A stretch of 36,884 nucleotides of DNA from Firmicutes bacterium UBA5389 (GCA_002409965.1 DHON01000022.1:25033-61916), one strand, 5' to 3'; shown: positions 1 through 7,791, counted from the stretch's first letter. Program-made: numbers and translations. The notes: generated from the sequence alone by a model not told the origin.

Positions 1-21
1 CGCGGCGTTTCTTTCTCTATC

Positions 22-300
22 CGCTGCGAATCGCAGCAATGGTTGACGCATAACACAGCGCATAATCGCATATGGCATCGGAGAGAAGAGCGATTTGGTG
101 CCATATGGTAGAAGCGCAGCACCACCAAGGGCTACAAGCGGCAAATACTGCAATGATGATGGTCAAGAACACCTATATCAGGATCAGTTATCCTTAGCGC
201 CTGCCGTCCAGCCCGCTCTATACACATATGCATTGCATTATACATCAACCATCGCCTGTTTTCACGACACATAGCAGAAAAAGCGCTGCGAATCGCAGCG
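22..300. repeat. near-palindrome CGCTGCGAATCGCAGC present twice
   Basis: The 16-base sequence CGCTGCGAATCGCAGC occurs at 22-37 and again at 284-299. In the second copy a further G at 300 completes a 17-base palindrome around a central A (CGCTGCGA-A-TCGCAGCG). Two identical palindromic copies 262 bases apart suggest a protein-binding site pair or a REP-like element rather than coding sequence. Confidence 0.5.
69..107. repeat. inverted repeat CATATGGCA/TGCCATATG
   Basis: CATATGGCA at 69-77 is matched by its exact reverse complement TGCCATATG at 99-107, separated by 21 bases. Each arm contains the palindrome CATATG. It lies between the two copies of the CGCTGCGAATCGCAGC palindrome. The role is unknown; it could be a hairpin or a regulator binding site. 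Confidence 0.4.
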
Positions 301-776
301 TATCACCTTACTACAGGTCAACACGGGCCCAGAATCCCTCGACGCGGAGAGGGTTCTCTGGTTACGCCTTGAAGCCCGTAAGCAGCCACTGCGCCCAGGC
401 CTTGCCATGGATGTGGGTAATGGTCCTAGAACCCTGGGTTGGCGCAAAGGCTGGGTCGTAGAGTACAGGCCCGCGGCCGCCATCGGCGAAGAGACGGAGA
501 GACACGGGGGAGGACCAAGATGTTACGCGGGACAATGCGACAATGGGACAATACTGAGGTCGAGCGAGCGAAAGGACCCATGTGGAGGATTCTGGGTTTA
601 GGCGCGGCTGCATCGACTTTGACGCGGCCCTGCGTTGAGGGGGAGGACCATTGCCGCCGGTCCAGATTTGCCCATTGCCTGTAGCCGGGGATATGTCGGA
701 GAGAGACTCCGGGCGAAAAGAAGCGTTGGCTCGAACTTGGACTTGATCGGCGAACTCGTGTACGGCCTGCAGGAAA

Positions 777-922
777 GCCGGCAGGTGGTAGAAAACACCT
801 GGCGGAAAACCCGCAGGCGCCGGAAACCGCCTGAGACGGAGGCCGAAAACCGCGTTGGCATTGTTCGCGCGAGCCCATCAGAGCTAAAGCGGCTCTGGTC
901 CGACTTATGGGGTGAACGGACC
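777..922 (+). other. dense hairpin cluster, possible structured RNA
   Basis: Perfect short stems follow one another: CAGGTG 782-787 with CACCTG 796-801; GCGG 802-805 with CCGC 811-814; CAGAGC 879-884 with GCTCTG 892-897; and GGTCCG 897-902 with CGGACC 917-922. Several loops are A-rich (GAAAA, GGAAAC), as in folded RNAs. It ends about 60 bases before the promoter at 985. I cannot match it to a known RNA class, and the strand is assumed from the direction of the downstream operon. Confidence 0.3.
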
Positions 923-984
923 AAACGGGCGCATTGCGCAAAGCATTGTTGGGAGCTACTTAGGAACGTGCGCCAAGGAAGGTG

Positions 985-1013
985 TTGACGTTCCGCGGCG
1001 CGCCGGGTATAGT
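985..1013 (+). promoter_or_regulatory. sigma-A type promoter of the YtrA-like ABC operon
   Basis: A -35 hexamer TTGACG (985-990) and a -10 hexamer TATAGT (1008-1013) are separated by exactly 17 bases. Each differs from consensus at one base. Transcription would begin near 1020, about 55 bases before the first gene. The -10 end and the start site are covered by the operator palindrome at 1012-1034. Confidence 0.8.
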
Positions 1014-1034
1014 GTATATAGACAGTATATACAC
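1012..1034. promoter_or_regulatory. operator, perfect 9-bp inverted repeat, likely bound by the GntR/YtrA-like regulator
   Basis: GTGTATATA (1012-1020), spacer GACAG (1021-1025) and TATATACAC (1026-1034) form a perfect palindrome. It overlaps the last bases of the -10 box and the expected start site, so a bound protein would block RNA polymerase. AT-centred palindromes with GT...AC ends are typical of YtrA-subfamily GntR repressors, and such a regulator is the second gene of this operon. Autoregulation is inferred. Confidence 0.75.
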
Positions 1035-1074
1035 CGGCGGAATTCGCGGGCGTGCGCGAGGGGGGGTCGTAGGT

Positions 1075-1752
1075 ATGCTCAGTCTGGTATGGAAGGACAT
1101 CTATACCAGTCGCCTAGAGCTCATATTGGCGGCGATTCTGTTGTGCGTCTTCGCAGCATCCGGCTTCATGGGCAAATCGTTTGCCGCTTTCCAAGGCTAC
1201 GTAGCCAGTTTAGTGCTGGCCTACTCCGGTGTGATCGTGCCGTGCTTTGCCATCAGTTCGGCAATGATTGAGGAGAAGAACCGAACGCTTGCGCTGATAC
1301 GGTCATTGCCTATCCGCGCCGATGCCATCGTGGCGTCCAAGTTCATCGGCGCGCTCTTGGTGGGCGCGCTTTGGGTCGGCGGGACGGCACTGGCGGCCCT
1401 CATAGTGGGGTCTCGCATGGCCGATTCCATCGCCGTTTCCGCTGTGTCGGGCCTGCTCTGGATGTGCGCTACTCTGCCGGCGGCCGCAGTCGAGCTGGTG
1501 GCGTTCTTCCGATCCGGCGCCAAAACTGCGCGTATAGCCGCTCTGGTGATCTGGCCGGCAGTTGGTCTGATACTCTTGACAGCGGTTTTCCGGGGCTTGG
1601 GTGAGCGGAGACTGCCGGCTTTCGTGATGATTCTCGATCCGGCCTATGATTTGGCGCCGCGCGCCATAGCGCTGGTGGTCGCAGGAGCGCTGCTCATTTA
1701 CCTCGCAGGCATGGCGACGGCGCAGGCGATATTTCAGCGACGCGAGCTTTGA
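1075..1752 (+). CDS. ABC-2 type transporter permease (first of a paralogous pair)
   Basis: This is a 225-residue, very hydrophobic protein with about six membrane segments. It starts MLSLVWKDI, the N-terminal pattern (short helix, W-K-D) of ABC-2 permeases. It is clearly paralogous to the permease at 2942-3595: both share EEKNRTLA, RSLP, AIVASKF, the V-FFRSGA stretch and an R-R-E-L end. The ATG at 1075 was chosen because it matches the paralogue's start and follows a G-rich binding site; an upstream in-frame ATG at 982 would precede the promoter. It is the first gene of the operon controlled by the promoter and operator at 985-1034. The exported substrate is unknown; relatives export lipids, bacteriocins or cell-wall antibiotics. 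Confidence 0.8.
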   Translation: MLSLVWKDIYTSRLELILAAILLCVFAASGFMGKSFAAFQGYVASLVLAYSGVIVPCFAISSAMIEEKNRTLALIRSLPIRADAIVASKFIGALLVGALWVGGTALAALIVGSRMADSIAVSAVSGLLWMCATLPAAAVELVAFFRSGAKTARIAALVIWPAVGLILLTAVFRGLGERRLPAFVMILDPAYDLAPRAIALVVAGALLIYLAGMATAQAIFQRREL

Positions 1753-1829
1753 ACGTTTTCGATGCCGCGGCGGCATCACGCCCGAATGCGGGGGCGAAGT
1801 CATAATACATGCACTGGCGGGATCTGCGG

Positions 1830-2216
1830 ATGAACATCAATGTATCACCCAACAATCCAATACCTCTCTACCAGCAAATCGCGGACCAGATGAGGGCAGG
1901 AATCCTCAGGGGAGAGCTTAGTTCGGGCGATCCTCTGCCTTCCATTCGGCAATTGGCAAACCAACTGCTTGCGAGCGTGATAACCACGAAAAGAGCGTAT
2001 TCGGAGTTGGAGGCGGAAGGGTTGATCATCACGAGAGCGGGCTTGGGCACCTTCGTGGCTGATCTGGGGCCGGACGCAATCATCGGCCTCAAGAAGGAAG
2101 TGGTAATGGAGCGCCTGGAAGAGGGCGTTCGCGTGGCCAGGCAACTCCGGTTGGACGACGATGAGACTACACGCCTATTTCTTCAGGCGTTGGATGGGAG
2201 CGATGAGGATGTCTGA
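1830..2216 (+). CDS. GntR family transcriptional regulator, YtrA subfamily
   Basis: A 128-residue protein. The N-terminal winged helix-turn-helix shows the hallmark PIPLYQQIADQMR segment, then G-(D/E)-PLPSIRQLANQL and the wing E-x-EGLI-TRAGLGTFVA. Only about 50 residues follow, forming the short helical C-terminus of the YtrA subfamily, which lacks a large effector domain. The start at 1830 (MNINVSPNNPIPLYQQ) fits the family; an in-frame ATG at 1809 would add seven residues and follows a more G-rich stretch, so the start is uncertain. The gene sits between a permease and an ATPase, as in ytrABC-type operons, and probably represses the operon through the palindrome at 1012-1034. YtrA-type operons often respond to cell-wall antibiotics; the signal here is not visible. 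Confidence 0.85.
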   Translation: MNINVSPNNPIPLYQQIADQMRAGILRGELSSGDPLPSIRQLANQLLASVITTKRAYSELEAEGLIITRAGLGTFVADLGPDAIIGLKKEVVMERLEEGVRVARQLRLDDDETTRLFLQALDGSDEDV

Positions 2217-2940
2217 TAGCGCGCTTGTACTCGACAATGTATGCAAGAGATACCCCGGGTTCGACCTGCAAAACGTCTCATTCGAGCTTCCCCGCGGATA
2301 CATAATGGGGTTTGTGGGGCCGAACGGATCGGGGAAAACCACGACCATTCGGATGATCATGAGTCTGGCGCGGCCTGATTCGGGCCGCATCACAGTGCTG
2401 TCGCAGCAGATGGCGGAAAACGAGATCCGGCTGAAACAGAGGATCGGCTATGTGCCCGAGAATCACGAGTTCTACTCTGACATGACGGTGGCGTGGACTG
2501 CGCAGTTTGTCGGGCGTCACTACCCAACGTGGAGCCCCGAGAGACTCCGTGAGCTGCTGGAAAAATACGATGTGAATCCGCGAAAGAAGGTGGGCGCATT
2601 GTCCAAGGGCACCAAAGCCAAGCTGGCTATGGCCCTGGCTTTGGCGCACCAACCGGAGTTGCTCATCCTGGACGAGCCCACGAGCGGGCTGGATCCTATC
2701 GTGCGGCGGGAACTCCTCTCCGACTTGCTGGAATTCGTCGCCGACGGCGACCGTTCAGTGCTGTTCTCCACGCACATCACCTCAGACTTGGAGCGAGTGG
2801 CGGACTACATTACCTTAATAGTAGATGGGCGGATAGCCGCCAGCGACGAGCGCGAGACCCTTCTTGAGCGGGCGCGCGCGTCAAATCCGACAGCGTCCAT
2901 TGAGGATCTGCTGTGGGCGTGCGCGAAGGGAGGACGCTGA
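2209..2940 (+). CDS. ABC transporter ATP-binding protein (YtrB/BcrA-like)
   Basis: A 243-residue ATPase. Walker A is GPNGSGKTT (residues 37-45) and Walker B is LLILDEPTSGLDP. The signature is LSKGTKAKL, a variant of LSGGQ common in ABC-2 exporter ATPases, and the switch histidine is in STHIT. The start at 2209 follows GGGAG (2196-2200) with eight bases between; an ATG at 2203 is less well placed. The start overlaps the end of the regulator gene (ATGTCTGA), which implies translational coupling. It probably energises the permeases at 1075-1752 and 2942-3595, which may form a heterodimeric channel. Confidence 0.9.
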   Translation: MSDSALVLDNVCKRYPGFDLQNVSFELPRGYIMGFVGPNGSGKTTTIRMIMSLARPDSGRITVLSQQMAENEIRLKQRIGYVPENHEFYSDMTVAWTAQFVGRHYPTWSPERLRELLEKYDVNPRKKVGALSKGTKAKLAMALALAHQPELLILDEPTSGLDPIVRRELLSDLLEFVADGDRSVLFSTHITSDLERVADYITLIVDGRIAASDERETLLERARASNPTASIEDLLWACAKGGR

Positions 2941-2941
2941 C

Positions 2942-3595
2942 ATGCTTGGCCTCATATGGAAGGACTTTCGTATGAACCGTGGAATGCTCGTGCTTCCGGC
3001 GGTCGTGGCGGCGGGCTTTACGCTGATGGGCCTGGTGGTGAACTCACGGGAGTCTTTGGTGTTCGCGGCGAGCATACTCCCTGTCTACTCCAGCATGATA
3101 GTGCCCTTCTTCGCGCTCAACAGCGTTACGCTAGAAGAGAAGAACCGAACGCTCGCTTTCTTGCGGTCATTGCCCATGAATCCCGGCGCCATAGTGGCCT
3201 CGAAGTTCGTCGCTCCGTTCTTGGTGGGCCTGGCCTGGATGGGGTTGACCGCAATGGCCGTAGCCGCGCTGGGGATTCCCGCCGGCGAAGGCGCCTTCTC
3301 ACTTGCGTCCGCGGCGCTTCTCGTGTGCGTTACGCTGCCGGTAGCTGCAGTACAGCTTGTCGTGTTCTTCCGATCGGGCGCCGGCGCCGCGCGCACAGCT
3401 CTGCTCGTAACGTGGTTCATTTTGTTCCTCAGCCCGATGTTGCTCCCAGGATCCAAACTCGGCGCGATGTCGCTGTTCGTGATGGCGGCCAATCTGAAGC
3501 CGGGCGTCAGTGGACTTGTGGCGGCAGGCGCTTTGGTCGTCTACTTCGCCTGCATGCTGATAGCTCAGGCGATATTCCGACGGCGCGAGCTCTGA
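2942..3595 (+). CDS. ABC-2 type transporter permease (second of a paralogous pair)
   Basis: A 217-residue membrane protein beginning MLGLIWKDFRMNRG, with about six hydrophobic helices and a basic tail RRREL. Many stretches match the permease at 1075-1752 (EEKNRTLA, RSLPM, GAIVASKF, VVFFRSGAGAART), so the two arose by duplication and now flank the regulator and ATPase. The ATG at 2942 lies one base after the ATPase stop codon, so translation is likely coupled, with the binding site GGGAGG inside the ATPase end. Role: half of the membrane channel of the YtrA-regulated exporter; substrate unknown. Confidence 0.85.
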   Translation: MLGLIWKDFRMNRGMLVLPAVVAAGFTLMGLVVNSRESLVFAASILPVYSSMIVPFFALNSVTLEEKNRTLAFLRSLPMNPGAIVASKFVAPFLVGLAWMGLTAMAVAALGIPAGEGAFSLASAALLVCVTLPVAAVQLVVFFRSGAGAARTALLVTWFILFLSPMLLPGSKLGAMSLFVMAANLKPGVSGLVAAGALVVYFACMLIAQAIFRRREL

Positions 3596-3612
3596 TCGCG
3601 GCATAGCCGAAT

Positions 3613-3635
3613 CGTCCCGAAAGGGATTCGGGACG
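3613..3635 (+). terminator. hairpin between the two ABC exporter gene sets (terminator or attenuator)
   Basis: CGTCCCGAA (3613-3621) and TTCGGGACG (3627-3635) form a perfect 9-bp stem with the loop AGGGA. No run of T follows, so it may attenuate or protect the mRNA rather than fully terminate. It lies in the 101-base gap between the permease ending at 3595 and the next ATPase gene. Confidence 0.4.
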
Positions 3636-3696
3636 GGCCGTAGAACACGTGTATACAGCGGAGTATCGACAGCATCGTTTGGGAGGTGCGGCACGT

Positions 3697-4671
3697 TTGA
3701 GCACATCAGCGAGTGCGCTAGAAGTCGAGTCACTGACGAAGGTTTTCAAAGACAGGGGCGGCATAGCCGTCCGGGCTGTCGATGGTGTGTGCTTCAAGGT
3801 AAAGCAGGGCGAGGTCCTGGGCCTTCTGGGGCCGAACGGTGCGGGGAAGACCACTTCGATCAAGTGCATCCTGGGGCTGATGCGCCCCGATTCGGGGCGC
3901 ATTGCGCTGTTTGGGCAGGATGCACAGGCAGCCTATCCGCGGATACTGGCCAAGGCCAGCGCAGTTCTTGAGGGAAGCCGCAATCTGTACTGGAGAATGA
4001 GCGTGTGGGAGAATGTGACGTTCTTTGCAGCGCTGCATGGAGCCGCGTCTCCCGAGGACAGGCAGTATTTCGGCCGTCTCCTCAAGCTCTTCGCGCTGGA
4101 GGATAAGCGCGACACTGAAGTCCGGAAGCTGTCGCAGGGGATGAAGCAGAAGGCGAGTGTGGTGTGCGCGCTGGCCCGCCGAACCCCGCTGGTCTTCCTG
4201 GACGAGCCCACCTTGGGCCTTGACGTTGAGACCTCGCTGGAGCTCCGAAGTGTCTTGAAGCAGCTTGCCCGCGAGGAGGGACGCACCTTCGTGGTGAGCA
4301 GCCACGACATGCACGTTATCCAGGACGTCTGCGGGCGCGTGGTCATAATGTCCTCTGGGCGGGTAGTCGTTGACGACCAGGTGAGCCACTTGATGAGCCT
4401 CTTTCGAACGAAGGCGTACCGTATCGGTCTTCGTGGGCCCTCCCCGGATGGGCTCCATGCGCGACTGGCTCAGGAATTCGCGGGGGCGACTGTGACAGAG
4501 GCGGAGGCGGGCGCGGAGATCAAAGTCAACTTGTCTGAAGACAACGACATCTACCGTCTCATGGACGTCCTGCGCAGCATGGATTCGGTCATAGATCAGA
4601 TCTCGCGCGAAGAGGTCGATTTGGAGAAGGTGTATCTGGAGATTGTGAGAGAGGAGAGGGCGCGCTCATGA
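3697..4671 (+). CDS. ABC-2 type exporter ATP-binding protein (DrrA/CcmA-like)
   Basis: A 324-residue protein. The nucleotide-binding domain (about 1-220) has Walker A GPNGAGKTTS, signature LSQGMKQKA, Walker B LVFLDEPTLGLDVE and switch SSHDMHV. A C-terminal extension of about 100 residues (RIGLRGPSPDG onward) is typical of drug or polysaccharide exporter ATPases. The start is TTG at 3697, preceded at good distance by GGAGGTG (3682-3688); a GTG at 3649 is in frame but has no binding site. It overlaps the next gene by four bases (ATGA). Whether it shares the YtrA-controlled transcript or has its own promoter is unclear; a GTGTATA half-site occurs at 3649-3655. Confidence 0.88.
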   Translation: MSTSASALEVESLTKVFKDRGGIAVRAVDGVCFKVKQGEVLGLLGPNGAGKTTSIKCILGLMRPDSGRIALFGQDAQAAYPRILAKASAVLEGSRNLYWRMSVWENVTFFAALHGAASPEDRQYFGRLLKLFALEDKRDTEVRKLSQGMKQKASVVCALARRTPLVFLDEPTLGLDVETSLELRSVLKQLAREEGRTFVVSSHDMHVIQDVCGRVVIMSSGRVVVDDQVSHLMSLFRTKAYRIGLRGPSPDGLHARLAQEFAGATVTEAEAGAEIKVNLSEDNDIYRLMDVLRSMDSVIDQISREEVDLEKVYLEIVREERARS

Positions 4672-5447
4672 AGCTGGGGAATGTTCTTGCCGCCGTCTTC
4701 AGACGGGACTGGACGATGATGAAGCGCTACATGGTCAACTCAGTGTCGAGTCTGATGTCGATATACATGGTTTTCATGCTGATCTTCATGGGGCTTCAGA
4801 GCGTGTCTCGTTACGCGAGCACAAGTGGGCTGGATGGCTCTCTTGAGGGCACTATAGTCGGGTTTTTTGTGTGGACCTTCACAATCTACGCTTTCTCGAA
4901 CCTGTCATGGAACCTCACAAACGAGGCGCAGACGGGCACGCTGGAACAGCTCTACCTGGCTCCGTGCGGGTTCAAGTGGGTCGGCGCGTGCACAATCGTG
5001 TCTGACTTCGTATTCAGCTTCGTCCCCATCATGTTGCTGCTTGTCGCAATGATGGCCACCACAGGCAAATGGCTCAGGGTGGACCTGATCAGCCTGGTTC
5101 CCTTGTTGCTCATCACGCTGCTCGGAGGACACGGAGTTGGCTTCGCCCTGGGAGGACTGGCCCTGGTGTTCAAGAGGATACAAGCCTTATTCCAGATAGT
5201 GCAGTTCGTGTTCATCGGACTGCTGGTGATCCCCATCCACGTGCCGGTTGCGAAGTACCTTCCGCTTGCTATGGGCAATTACCTCATACGCAGGACAATG
5301 GTGGACGGTGTTCGCCTGTGGCGACTACCTCCCGCAGATGTTCTGATCGCCGTTGCAGTTGGCGCCGCCTACCTGGCAGTGGGTATTGCGATCTTCTCGT
5401 GGTGTGAGCGCGTTGCGAAGAATCGGGGGCTTCTCGGGCACTACTAG
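4668..5447 (+). CDS. ABC-2 type exporter permease
   Basis: A 259-residue membrane protein with six predicted helices. A glycine-rich stretch near the middle and the segment NEAQTGTLEQLYLAPCG match the conserved 'E-x-x-x-GTLEQL' signature of ABC-2 permeases, found between helices 2 and 3. The ATG at 4668 overlaps the stop of the preceding ATPase (ATGA), so the two form a coupled exporter pair. It is not similar in detail to the shorter permeases at 1075 and 2942, so this is a second, distinct transporter. Substrate unknown. Confidence 0.88.
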   Translation: MKLGNVLAAVFRRDWTMMKRYMVNSVSSLMSIYMVFMLIFMGLQSVSRYASTSGLDGSLEGTIVGFFVWTFTIYAFSNLSWNLTNEAQTGTLEQLYLAPCGFKWVGACTIVSDFVFSFVPIMLLLVAMMATTGKWLRVDLISLVPLLLITLLGGHGVGFALGGLALVFKRIQALFQIVQFVFIGLLVIPIHVPVAKYLPLAMGNYLIRRTMVDGVRLWRLPPADVLIAVAVGAAYLAVGIAIFSWCERVAKNRGLLGHY

Positions 5448-5480
5448 CCGCTTTGAGCGGCCGCGCCGAGCGGGCGCGGC
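5447..5480. terminator. two adjacent hairpins between convergent genes
   Basis: GCCGCT (5447-5452) pairs with AGCGGC (5456-5461), and GCCGCGCC (5460-5467) pairs with GGCGCGGC (5473-5480). The second is a perfect 8-bp GC-rich stem with a 5-base loop. They lie between the end of the plus-strand exporter and the minus-strand remnant ending at 5530. No T run follows. Confidence 0.45.
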
Positions 5481-5529
5481 ATGGGGCCCGCTGGAATTGG
5501 GGCGGACCCCAGACGATACGCTTGCCCGG

Positions 5530-7188
5530 CTACTCTCCCGCCTCTGTCTCCTTGGGGAGCCTCCAGTAGAGCGGGTTTTTGACGAGTCTGACATACTCGC
5601 CCGGCTTGAACTCCTTCAGAATGAACGGCCCGGTGCCGATCAGTCTGGTCAGACCTTTGACTTTTGGGTGGGACCTGAGCCAGGGGCTGAAGGTGTTGTA
5701 GTTCCATACGCTCTTCCAGATATGCTGGGGTAGAAAGCAAAGGTCGGCATTGTACAGGTGCCAGCAGCTTTCGGTGGAGAAGTAGACCTTTGCGGTGAGC
5801 GGGTCGGGGGATTCCACCTTCACGATGTCCTGCACGCGATCGACGTATCTTGGAACCTTGTATTTCTTGAGATACTCGATGGTGAACTTGATATCCGCGG
5901 ATGTGAAAGGTTCGCCGTCTTGCCACAAGATGCCGTCGTGCAGATACCATGTGATCACAGTGCCTTGCTTGCCCTTGGCAGGTTCCCAAGTGCCGATTTC
6001 CCACTCGCGGGCCATCCAAGGTATGGTTTCCAGGGTCTCGGGATCTACTTCGATTAGGCCATCGGTTATCTTGTCGAGAACTTCGGATTCGTAGGCGCTT
6101 GTGCTAGTGCACGGGTTCAAGGTCTCCGGCTCCCCGGTGAGCGGCCAGTGGATAACGCCGCCCACGTCCGTCGCAGACCTGATGTTCAGCAACGTCCACA
6201 GATTGCTTGCCGCGCCTTCTCCGTGCATAGGCACATAGCCGATGAACTTGTCCTTGCGGAAAGCGTCTATGTAGGGCCTGGAGTAGATGGTCACCCACGG
6301 CTGTCGCTCGGCCAGGATGAGCTGCGCTTCGTCTGCCGCTCTCTTGGCGGTTTCCAGGTCGCGGGCATAGCGGATCTCCTCGAGAGCCTTGTCCAGCCCA
6401 GAGTCGCGAATGCCCGCTTTGTTGTACCCGCCTCTTGTGTCCTGCGAGGAATGGAAGAAGTAATCCAGTGATGTAGGGAACCGGCTCATAGTGGTCGCCA
6501 GGACGTACATATCGAACTCGAACTTGTCAATCCTATTGCGCATGGCGTTGAACGGCTCCAATTCGGCCTTGACAGGCAGGCCGACTGCTGAGCACGTCTG
6601 TGCGATCATCTTGGCTACGCCCGGCGATTCCGACGGCGCTAACAGCCTTAGCTCTCGCATCTGCTTGCCGGCGGCCGGATCTTTGCGGACCTTGGCGTCC
6701 GCGTCCATCGTGTATCCGGCCGCATCCAGTATCTCGGCGGCTTTAGCGGGGTCGAATAGGCGGACGGTCGCATCGTCCTTGTGGAATGCGCTCGACGGCG
6801 GAAGGAAACTGGACAGAGGCAGCACGGTTCCCTGGAACACCTCTGCGATGATGCTGTCCCGATCTACCAGGTGCGCTATTGCCTGGCGCAGGACATCCGC
6901 GTCCAGGGGTTTGCGCCGCATGTTGAAGCAGAGGTAGTAGATGTGGTGCCCATAGTTGGTCACAATCTCGGCGTTTGGGTCCGCCTTCTTCTTGACGTCA
7001 TGAACTATGCGACCTCCTGTCAACTTGTCGCTGCGATCTGCCGCACGCAATAGGCAACGCGACCAGCGGCGCACAGATGCCGAACGCGCCCCACAGTAAT
7101 TCCACAAGTATCCTGACTCTCCTTCCACTGGCATGCGGAGCGACCGGACTGTGACCAGGCGCATAAATGGGCCGCTCCCGAACCACAC
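5530..7188 (-). pseudogene. family 5 solute-binding protein, C-half followed by N-half (5'-truncated or permuted)
   Basis: The frame is open for 552 residues, but only residues from about 69 (base 6984) look like a protein family. Residues 69-330 match the C-terminal half of SBP_bac_5 peptide-binding proteins (YYLCFNMRRKPLDADVLRQA, later PWVTIYSRPYIDAFRK). Residues about 340-552 match the N-terminal half (GEPETLNPCTSTSAYESEVL, DGILWQDGEPFTSADIKFTI, GTGPFILKEFKPGEYVRLVK). A normal protein has these halves in the opposite order. There is no signal peptide and no convincing start codon with a binding site, and only about 200 bases separate it from the next gene, so the missing N-half of the first unit is not nearby. 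No permease or ATPase genes accompany it. A truncated tandem-domain protein is the likeliest explanation; a true circular permutation is possible. Confidence 0.6.
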
Positions 7189-7208
7189 TTGAACGGGAGG
7201 TGGACAGC

Positions 7209-7724
7209 ATGGGATCCAAACTTACTCAGAAGGAGCAGCAGCTCCTGAGCGACCAGATGAACCATGAGAAGGTCTGCATAGACAAGTACAACAGCTACGC
7301 CCGGCAGGTGCAGGACCCGGCACTTCGGCAGATGTTCAGCCAGTACGCGTCCCAGGAGCAGAATCACTATGACACCGTCAGCCAGTTGCTCTCGGGTCAG
7401 CAGGTCAACTTGAGCATGAGCGCGGGCGTGGGAACGGGGGCGGCAGCCGGCCAGAGGCAGGGCCAAGGCTACGGTCAGGGACGTCAACAGGGCCAACAGC
7501 CGCAGCCGGGCGGAGCGGGCATGACGAACCAGGAAGACGCTACGATCCTCGGGGACATGCTGATGACCGAGAAGTTCGTCTCAGGCGCCTACGACACAGC
7601 CATCTTCGAGTCTGCCAACAGCGATGTGCGTCAGGCCTTGCAGCACATTCAGAAGGAAGAACAGCAGCACGGCGAGGGGATCTTCAACTATATGTCTCAG
7701 CATGGGATGTATAGTCCGCGGTAG
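7209..7724 (+). CDS. spore coat protein, CotF family
   Basis: A 171-residue, mostly helical protein in two matching helical parts. The first is LTQKEQQLLSDQMNHEKVCI...YASQEQNHYDTV; the second is DATILGDMLMTEKFVSGAYD...IQKEEQQHGEGIFNYM. Both are typical of the CotF/ferritin-like coat family (Coat_F). They are separated at about residues 74-105 by a Gln/Gly-rich linker (GQRQGQGYGQGRQQGQQPQ). The ATG at 7209 follows GGGAGGTGG (7195-7203) with five bases between; the in-frame ATG at 7167 has no binding site. It is monocistronic, with a terminator at 7751-7791. A CATA box at 7162 with an AC at 7143 faintly resembles a mother-cell sigma-K promoter, which is not proof. Confidence 0.85.
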   Translation: MGSKLTQKEQQLLSDQMNHEKVCIDKYNSYARQVQDPALRQMFSQYASQEQNHYDTVSQLLSGQQVNLSMSAGVGTGAAAGQRQGQGYGQGRQQGQQPQPGGAGMTNQEDATILGDMLMTEKFVSGAYDTAIFESANSDVRQALQHIQKEEQQHGEGIFNYMSQHGMYSPR

Positions 7725-7750
7725 AGTCACTGCCGCAAAGCGCGTTACCC

Positions 7751-7791
7751 AGACTGGGGCTCCGCTTGGCCATTCGGGCGGGGCCCAGTCT
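7751..7791 (+). terminator. terminator of the cotF-like gene
   Basis: AGACTGGG (7751-7758) pairs with CCCAGTCT (7784-7791), and an inner CCGC (7762-7765) pairs with GCGG (7778-7781). It is followed by TATTGTGCTATTG, which is only moderately T-rich. It lies 27 bases after the coat gene stop codon. Confidence 0.6.

Larger units (their letters stand above)
1..984. other. gene-less leader region with palindromes and hairpins
   Basis: No reading frame here looks like a protein: the open frames are short, arginine/serine-rich and overlap on both strands. The first 300 bases are AT-richer and carry two copies of a near-palindrome and a further inverted repeat; bases 770-925 hold several closely packed hairpins. 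It could be a decayed gene, an untranslated regulatory region, or an RNA gene that I do not recognise. I looked for RNase P RNA, SRP RNA, tmRNA and group II intron hallmarks and found none. Confidence 0.5.

Noticed and set aside
430..984. Known RNAs (RNase P RNA, tmRNA, SRP RNA, group II intron) in the leader
   Set aside because: Hairpins are present but the invariant sequence blocks of these RNAs are not.
3730..4458. 242-residue minus-strand frame opposite the second exporter ATPase
   Set aside because: The plus strand has all ABC motifs; the antisense translation is composition noise.
6990..7020. AGGAGG followed by ATG on the minus strand as the start of the solute-binding protein
   Set aside because: The ATG is in a different frame from the family match and meets a stop after 13 codons.
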